64,000 bases of DNA. Source: Gigantopelta aegis (lineage: Eukaryota > Mollusca > Gastropoda > Neomphalida > Peltospiridae). A model generated the notes under the pieces. That model saw nothing but the letters and a program-made list of their open reading frames with translations. It was not told where the DNA came from and did no database searches. The position numbers and the translations under genes were made by a program. Where the stretch lies: NCBI RefSeq assembly GCF_016097555.1, contig NC_054704.1:43753630-43817629 (forward strand). Direction: 5' to 3'. Below are positions 57,331 to 64,000 of this stretch, piece after piece (the stretch's first letter is position 1; each line of letters begins with the position of its first letter).

Positions 57331-58528
57331 AGGAGAGGACAATTAAGGCATTTGGCCTGGTATGCATATTCAACGATATATAATGCACATTATTGCTTAA
57401 TATCAAACACGTATAATCGCATAGTTAATTAATAAACCGGTTAAATGTGACGGCTATTATATATAATGGGCGCAGCCATTTTGTACCATCTCAGTGAGTA
57501 CGCCCTCTGGCGAGCTGGTGGTTACGTAATACTTAACGCGTCACGTCAGGAATGAGCCTTAGAACTAGAGAAACACAATCTACCTGGTTTTTGTGGGATG
57601 ATAAATAGTCATACATTGCAATGTTCTGTAATAAACACATCCCAGTAAGCCAGCAATAAGTATATTTAGCACTATATATATTATTTTTCAATACAAAATA
57701 AAATACCATTGTCAAAGTGGCTACACAAGTCGAAACAATTTGCCCATGCATTAACCTACGTACTGAAATGATACACGGAGTATTTTCTTAGTTAATTGGT
57801 CTATGCTGTTAGTTGCTTCTACCTGTGATTCCTGATTGGCAGGTGTGTATTTGATTGGTAACCAGACGAGCCAATTAATTGACGCTGTCTAGACAAAAAA
57901 ATACATACCGGTATTGTGGAATATTACCTGTCGCCCCTAAAATTGTAATGGACATGGTTTATTACTGTAAATAGTTCTGTAAAACTATTGATTAAGTAGA
58001 ATGTTCCATCTAAAACCACAGAACTGACCAATTACGTAGTCCCAAAGAAAAGAAAATTATCACTTGGGTATCGTGGGTTGTCTTTTTGCTCTAACGTAGC
58101 ATATCAATAGGCGTAACAGTGTACATTTTTCCTTTGGATTATTAAACAGAGAAAAATACTATAATCCCATTTTGTTCCGTTAATGCAACTTGAAATATAT
58201 TTAGTTAAATAGTTTATATTATTACGTCATTTATGCTGTTTTACAAGTCAGGTTGATCAAAGAGAAGCGCCTTGTCGAAAATTACTGCTTTTGTTTACAC
58301 TGTACATACAGGAGATGGTCAGGAGCTGACGTCACTTCGCCCCAAGCTATCCCAACGGACGTCACAAAAACGAAACAAAATGTCTGCCCCCAGTTAGCAG
58401 GAATAATCATGGGGTTTTTTTAACTCTAAAATTACGCGTTTTTCATTTGCTAAAGTGTCAGTATGTGTTGGTGGTCCGGGTATGCATCTTTCCAACACAT
58501 AAGGCTCTTGTTTGAGTTGACCCTACCT
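57331..58528 (+). mobile_element. 1.2-kb TTAA-flanked non-autonomous element
   Basis: It begins AGGAGAGGACAATTAAGGCA and ends GTTTGAGTTGACCCTACCT, which are weakly inverted (about 13 of 19), with TTAA on both sides (57327, 58529). There is no coding frame. Related copies are at 13419-13796 (short) and 21023-22129 (reverse). Confidence 0.8.
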
Positions 58529-58532
58529 TTAA

Positions 58533-59080
58533 AACTTTTTTTTATGGACGATTGCTTCATTACAAAAAGAGAACCGACAGCTCTTGGATGAAATAAGGGC
58601 CTTTCAAGATGAATCAAGGGATGCTAAGGAGAACAGTGTATCGTTTGTATCTCATGTTTCTGTGCACAACAAGGATACCAGAACCTTTTTTTACCTGCTT
58701 TGTAACATTATTATGGCTAGTTCTGTGTTGTTCTACTGCCTTGCCAACATCTTGAGTTCTGAATCCAGCTACCATATTGATGAAACTTGGACTTGATCTT
58801 TCTTACCAGGATCTATATTTTCTCACAATAACAGGATTTACAAATAAAATAAAATTATTTCGAGAAACATTAGACAAGGCATATTTTAGTTATTATTTTC
58901 ATGTTTGATCATTATAAACCAATTATCAAATGATATTTGCAATGTGTTAATTTATGTCTTTTAAATTAAAACATTTTGTTGTTACAGATTACAGTAATTA
59001 GTTGCTCTAACTGATTTTGCCAAGTAATAATCTGGCCTTGGAAAACGTGGCTCCTGTCAAAGATAACTGACACTGTCTGG
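58533..59080. other. Unannotated spacer
   Basis: A 70-codon open frame at 58584-58796 (MDEIRAFQDESRDAKEN...) has no recognised family, and there is nothing else I can support. AATAAA-type sequence follows near 58845. Confidence 0.3.
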
Positions 59081-59162
59081 GATTTGGAAGGAAAGAATCT
59101 TTATTTAACGACACACTCAACTCATTTTAATTACATATATAAATTCTATATATATATATATT

Positions 59163-59436
59163 TCATTTCATTTCAATTTATTTTCCTGCTTATATCGAAT
59201 TAAGGTTCAAGCACGCTGTCATGGGCACACACCACAGCTATCTGGGCTGTATAACAAGGACAGTGGGTTAGCTATTAGTTGTTAGTGGTTAGTGGGAGAA
59301 CAGAGGGTGTAGTCGCCTTACACCTACCCATTGATCCCGTAAGAACTTGCTCTGGGTTGGAGCCGGTACCAGGCTGCGAACCCGGTACCTACCATCCTGT
59401 AGTCCGATGGCTTAGCCACGACGCCACCGAGGCGAC
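59163..59436 (-). mobile_element. SINE-C, reverse copy
   Basis: The complement gives CGCCTCGGTGGCGTCGTGGC, GGTAGGTACCGGGTTCGCAG, CCAACCCAGAGCAAGTTCTT and AGCGTGCTTGAACCTTAATT, the same order as 53104-53345. The tail end carries the TTTCA-type repeat. Confidence 0.8.
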
Positions 59437-59616
59437 AAGGTGCAGCAAATAAGCGACTAGGTGCGGCAAATAAGCGATCTTCACAACTTCACGGTTACTA
59501 GTGCCTATTCAGTCCGACATCTCCGAGAAATTGAGACTTACTACCGTGGCATGCATCTTTAAGTCTAACATTCACTACTTAGAGTAGCCGATGTTATCAA
59601 GAACAAGCACTATCAA

Positions 59617-59622
59617 GTCTCT

Positions 59623-59673
<51 letters not shown>

Positions 59674-59690
59674 GAGTCCACCCAGTGACG
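59617..59690 (+). tRNA. tRNA-Asn (GTT)
   Basis: A complete 74-nt cloverleaf with the T-T at 4:69, and a TTTTT run at ~59694. Its 5' flank equals that of the 56066 copy before the SINE-A insertion. It is the last tRNA-Asn in the window. Confidence 0.9.
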
Positions 59691-60506
59691 ATTACTTTTT
59701 AGAATTATTTTATATTGTGAAGATGTATCATCTACTCAAAATTTTAAAACGCTGCACATAATTATATACTCCATATCAGCCAAAGATTTAACTATATTTT
59801 CAGCAATTCCAATTTGGCTTGATATAATAAGTAAGACAAGGGGAATTTTTTCGGAAATTATTCGGAAAATCTTAAAATTTATGTTCAATTTGTAAAAAGA
59901 AATGGTCAGTATATAAATAAAACTGCAATACTCATCCAAAGCGAAGAATGTCGTCTGCTTATAATTTGAAATTATATTTTTGTTTGATTTTTGCTGTTGT
60001 TGCTGTTTGACGCTGATTATTCATTTGTTAATCAGTTATTCTTTTCTTGCTCCGATTTGATTATTCTGCCGCTAATCTGTTTCTACTAGAAGGACATGTA
60101 TGTTGCTGCTTCGGGCTCCAGAAAGACAAAAGGGTTACTTTTGTTTTTAACAACACATCATCACATTTCAAAGTATGGTGCCTTGCGAAGTGCGCCATCG
60201 TATAAGTACAAAGAAGGCTACCGTCAGTACAAATCAAAAGAGGAGAAGTGGTCAGAACGATGGGAAACTGTAAAATCAGCCTCGCGTATTATGTTATATA
60301 GATTTTATTCCTATTCTATTTGTATTGAAGTACAATGGTCAGTTAAAGGGTCCATACGACTAGATAGAGACCGTAGCTTGGTACACCATATTTCATACAA
60401 CAGTCCTACCAATTACACGACTCTTCGAATATTTGTATATTTTTAAATTATGGCTTAAGGTAGTCTAGTCAACTGAAACTAAAAATGTTAACCATATTGG
60501 AGGACA

Positions 60507-60950
60507 GCTCTCGTCGTCATCGAGTATCTCACCAAGGAAGGTGAAAACGCTACTGAGATCCATAAATATACGGTTAGTGTATATAGCGATGAATCTTCCA
60601 ATCATTCAACAATTCAACAAATTCAAGCGAGGACCACCAAAGACCATCAAAGCAAGTGGCGTTTTGTGTGATTATGGTTTTAATTAGTATTTATTTATTT
60701 ATTTATTATCCTCTTTTTTTTTTTCCTTTTTTTTCTTCTCTTTTTTGAGGGGTGGATGGCAAAGGCGTTGAAACGGTTGACAACATGTTTCCAAAAACTA
60801 CTATCGCCGGTATCTATCATGCTAATGTGATGACATAACTGAAACAAGCAATCAACAAACACAAAAAGACGAAATATGTCCTGCTGTTCCATGACAATAT
60901 TCCAGTGCCAGGATTCTTAAAGATTCTATCCTACAACCCAGACCAGGGGC
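60507..60950 (+). mobile_element. Mariner-type transposase relic
   Basis: 60507-60671 reads LVVIEYLTKEGENATEIHKY, then TVSVYSDESSNHSTIQQ, the helix-turn-helix start of mariner transposases. 60796-60950 reads TTIAGIYHANVMT, stop, LKQAINKHKKTKYVLLFHDN, then ILSYNPD, which contains the second catalytic Asp in HDN. About 120 bases of AT-rich sequence and stops lie between, and the first catalytic Asp region is gone. It is an old, dead DNA transposon. I could not place its inverted ends. Confidence 0.8.
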
Positions 60951-61373
60951 CATATTTTCGACGCTCTCTACAGCGCTACGAAATCGTAAAACTATCGTAA
61001 GATATGACGTCACTATGGCATGATCCCTGGCCCCGAGTGATTATTTTCTAATTTAAAAGCCTTGGGAATGAATGTTATTAGTGCATGCAGTTTGCATTAC
61101 ATAAAGCTACGCCTGCACTGACGTACCAGTTGGGAGGAGGAGGAGAAGGGGCGGGGGGGGGGGTACAGCCTGGTCGAATAATATGTAAACACAAGCGAAT
61201 GAAAACATGACGAAATTAATATGGAACTCGATCGGGTACAGTGTTTTCCGCCACGAATCCCTACCCCATGAAACCCGTCGTCAGCAGAATGCTCAGTAAT
61301 TCCCCGAGATGTCGTAAGTACATTCCAGCTAACTTAACACAAACACTAAACAGGAGATCACCGCAGTCGATAT

Positions 61374-61408
61374 ACATGCATACATACATACATACATAGA
61401 CAGACACA

Positions 61409-61448
<40 letters not shown>

Positions 61449-61566
61449 TGCATACATACATACACACACACACACACACATATACATGCATACACACACA
61501 CATGCATGCATACATACATACATACATACATACATACATACACACACACACGCACACGCACGCGCG

Positions 61567-61637
<71 letters not shown>
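61374..61637 (+). repeat. Compound microsatellite (ACAT)n-(CA)n-(AT)n
   Basis: Successive tracts of ACAT, CA and ATGC motifs end in ~55 bases of (TA)n at 61584-61637. All long open frames here come from the repeat. Confidence 0.92.
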
Positions 61638-61639
<2 letters not shown>

Positions 61640-61643
<4 letters not shown>

Positions 61644-62220
61644 AATAAAACTATGAAAAATGCGGGTAAGTAGAGCATGCATTGAACCATTGGTACATAG
61701 ATAGTGATTCAAACACGACCACATAAAGTTTATGGGTTAACACTGTTATCGCCTGCTATTGGTGGCTTCAAAGTATTGTTTCCTCAGTAGATGAATGTAA
61801 TAGATGACAGTTTTACAGTAAATACTTTCTATCGAGTCATCAACATTAACTGGAGGTTCATAAGATAATATCTTAGTAATAAAACAGAACCAGGAAGGTT
61901 GTGAAGAGTGACACCGAGTTCCACTGGCCCGATGCCTAGAAGAGATATCCAGAATTCGTCTCTAATTTGAGATATAAATTAACGGTGACATATAACATGT
62001 ATTAGCGAATCAGAATATTTTAAGCGACAGAGACGCATTTATAAAGAGCACGTGTGGAATTTAACTAATGGGAGGAGGTAATAGAGCAAATCTGTCGTTT
62101 AAGCTCTCCCCAATCTCTCTGTATCTGTATCTGATTGTCTCACTCTCTTTCTCTGTGTGTCTCTCTGTTTAACCCTCCCTCCTTCCTCTGTCTCTCTTTC
62201 CCTCAATCCTCTTTCTGTTT
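61640..62220. other. Unannotated spacer
   Basis: AT-rich unique sequence with a pyrimidine-rich run at 62100-62215. I see no gene or repeat family. Confidence 0.4.
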
Positions 62221-62221
62221 T

Positions 62222-62223
<2 letters not shown>

Positions 62224-62271
<48 letters not shown>

Positions 62272-62479
62272 TACTCCCCGAGTGTCTTTTGATATCATAA
62301 TTTATCAGCACGAGTTGATACAAGATTTTTATACTTTTATCAAAGAGTGCTGATGCATTACGATATCACAAGACACGAGGGGGGTATTCTTTTTATCATC
62401 CATTGTCATTATTTGTATTTGCGACAACTGTAAACAATGTCAGTAATGTGGGTGGAATGTCACTATATTTGGCAGCGGT

Positions 62480-62528
<49 letters not shown>
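62224..62528 (+). repeat. (GA)n and (GT)n microsatellites
   Basis: A (GA)n tract at 62224-62267 and a pure (GT)n tract at 62484-62528, with unique sequence between them. Confidence 0.9.
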
Positions 62529-62529
<1 letters not shown>

Positions 62530-62695
62530 ATTCTTCCACCATAAACGCCAAACACCTCCATAATAATATACATTTGCAAACGTATACGACTCCCACAAAT
62601 ATTGTAACTCGAGACATTTAAATAGACGAACTCCAGAATGGCAGGTACAAGTCGTGATCGGCGGATTCTCGCCCATTTAAACGTATCGGCTTACT

Positions 62696-63130
62696 CCCAT
62701 TTGGTCGAATTCCCAATTGGTCGAACTGCTAAAACAACAATAAATATGGTTCAATGGTCTTACTGACATGCATGTTGTTACCTCAGTCATTATAATTTGG
62801 AAACCGATTATTATTGTATAGATAGTATAGATATCTCTTAACGCATAAAGTATGCAAATATGACAAATATCGAAATGAAAATGTGTATAAACAGAGTTTT
62901 ATTCATAAGAGGCCACGGAGAAACTATGAAAAACTGGAGAAAATATGTTTATGTCCGGCAGGCAATTTATGTACATTGGTAAATAAACCACTGTCCGTCT
63001 GTAATCAAAATTTGTATAAACATGAAGATACATTACATACACAGGTAATCAGGTAGTGGTTATATAACCGACAAGTACTTATTTTTCGACCAATTGGCAT
63101 TTCGACCAATTGGGAATTCGACCAAATGGG
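62696..63130. mobile_element. TIR element with CCCATTTGGTCGAATT ends
   Basis: The left end CCCATTTGGTCGAATTCCCA and the right end TGGGAATTCGACCAAATGGG are exact inverted repeats, extending to ~30 bp with no mismatch. The ends are built of repeated TTGGTCGAA words. The 435-bp element has no coding frame. No clear target duplication is seen. Confidence 0.8.
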
Positions 63131-63148
63131 ACGACACCAAACGTATCT

Positions 63149-63470
63149 AGACCCGCCTCAATGGTGCTGTAGTTAAACCATTGATTTTAAGACACCACAT
63201 AACTATTTGTCATGTCGATACTTTTAACAATGTATTTTTATATAAAAATTGTATTGAATTGCATGGTGTAATCAATGGTGGTGTGCAACCTTAAAACTGA
63301 CATTTCTCGGTACTGGCTTCCACGAATAAAGGTCTGTTCTGTGATAAGATATAAAACGCATGTCCACTTCTTTCCCACGAACTTTAATCACTAACTTCTA
63401 TCTGGACAGATAGCAGATAGCTGAGGTATATGCCGAGGATAGAGTGCTTAAATCTTATTTTAACACATTT
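63149..63470 (+). mobile_element. Degenerate SINE-C
   Basis: The head-like CCGCCTCAATGGTGCTGTAG at 63152 and the body end ATAGCTGAGGTATATGCCGA at 63417 keep the order of SINE-C. The middle is replaced or strongly diverged. Confidence 0.5.
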
Positions 63471-63483
63471 TATAAGTATGACT

Positions 63484-63720
63484 ATTTTACGCCAATATTC
63501 TGAGGCGGATCCAAGATGGAAGGCGGGGTGGGGGGGATTTGGGGATCCGTTTTCCCCTAAATATATTCAAGTGCCTCTTTTTTTTCTCTGGCTTAAATAT
63601 ATATATATATTTTTTTATTTTTTTTAAAATAAAAATGTCATTCGGTTGCCCTATTCACGAGGTGGTCCGTGTGTCCTTTTCCACTTAGGGTCCCATAATG
63701 TTTCCTGGATCCGCCCCTCG
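63484..63720. mobile_element. MITE with GGCGGATCC ends
   Basis: GAGGCGGATCCAAGATGG at the left and CCTGGATCCGCCCCTC at the right are inverted. The interior is AT-rich. It is the same terminal family as 6231-6526 and 48474-48836. Confidence 0.7.
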
Positions 63721-64000
63721 CATTACATCCAGACCACATTTCATCAAAATGTCAATAAAAACCGAAACTCTTTTTGTCCCAAAGTGACACGAAATCGAAA
63801 CTGAAGCCAAATCCCATAACGGCACATCCTAATTAATTGTAAACCAACACAAGTTGTTTGTCAGTCAACGCCTCATTACATCGTTTACTTTAACCACTTT
63901 AAATGGATACATCAAATATCAAACATCTGTGTTGTATCAATCATCTGCAAGTTGTGATGCCGTCCACGGCTATTAGATGAGAAACCTGCCCCCAAGAAAG
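63721..64000. other. Unannotated right edge
   Basis: Unique-looking AT-rich sequence with no gene or repeat I can support. Confidence 0.4.

Noticed and set aside
60096-60446. 116-codon open frame upstream of the mariner relic
   Set aside because: No domain, no splice or start context and no duplicate to compare; I cannot support it as a gene.
61261-61724. Long open frames rich in Cys, Val and Tyr across the 61.4-kb repeats
   Set aside because: They are translations of CA, ACAT and TA microsatellites; all frames stay open because the repeat has no stop words.
54000-64000. Missing 5' exons of the HSPA12-like gene
   Set aside because: I looked on the minus strand for the N-terminal DFGTT-type motif with splice borders and found none; the exons may lie outside the window.

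Overview
The window looks like a stretch of a molluscan nuclear genome, bivalve or gastropod, and I cannot resolve which. It is AT-rich with short intron-bearing genes. It carries several copies of tRNA-headed SINEs of the kind that fill mollusc genomes, an HSPA12-type HSP70 gene (a family strongly expanded in molluscs), many TTAA-flanked MITEs, L1/Tx1-type LINEs, long poly(dG) tracts and many microsatellites. One 200-base run of N (35699-35898) shows it is a scaffold.

Host genes are few. A complete GT32-like type II membrane glycosyltransferase lies at 19470-20609. It has a second copy broken by one small deletion at 45239-46377 and a relic of its last codons at 17512-17557. Three 3' exons of an HSPA12-like chaperone lie on the minus strand (49749-53943), with the first exons not found. 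Nine complete tRNA-Asn(GTT) genes are scattered from 8735 to 59690.

The left 46 kb can be read as three copies of one large block ordered: spacer repeat (REP-X), minus-strand SINE, minisatellite, tRNA-Asn, common flank, glycosyltransferase. Block 1 (about 4750-17760) gained about 8 kb of transposons and keeps only a glycosyltransferase relic. Block 2 (about 17766-20820) lost its tRNA and has the intact gene. Block 3 (about 22357-46440) has its tRNA portion amplified into nearly identical 3.85-kb tandem units (23291 to 44729), interrupted by two non-LTR elements and the gap.

The right part (46.4-64 kb) holds the HSPA12-like gene, an antisense tRNA-Asn cassette array (54-59.7 kb) upstream of its first visible exon, a mariner relic, several MITEs and dense simple repeats.

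The most interesting system is a non-autonomous, ORF1-only LINE-like family (33437-34841, 54311-54764, 56286-56742) whose 3' ends all join tRNA-Asn at one nucleotide inside the D arm. Ten truncated tRNA-Asn pieces in the window begin at or within a few bases of that point, mostly after an A-rich tract. This is the signature expected of target-primed insertion into a tRNA gene. A separate Tx1-like LINE (35899-41263) encodes a CCHC ORF1 and an endonuclease/reverse transcriptase ORF2 that is open except for one frameshift near its end. Its 3' junction is not in the tRNA.
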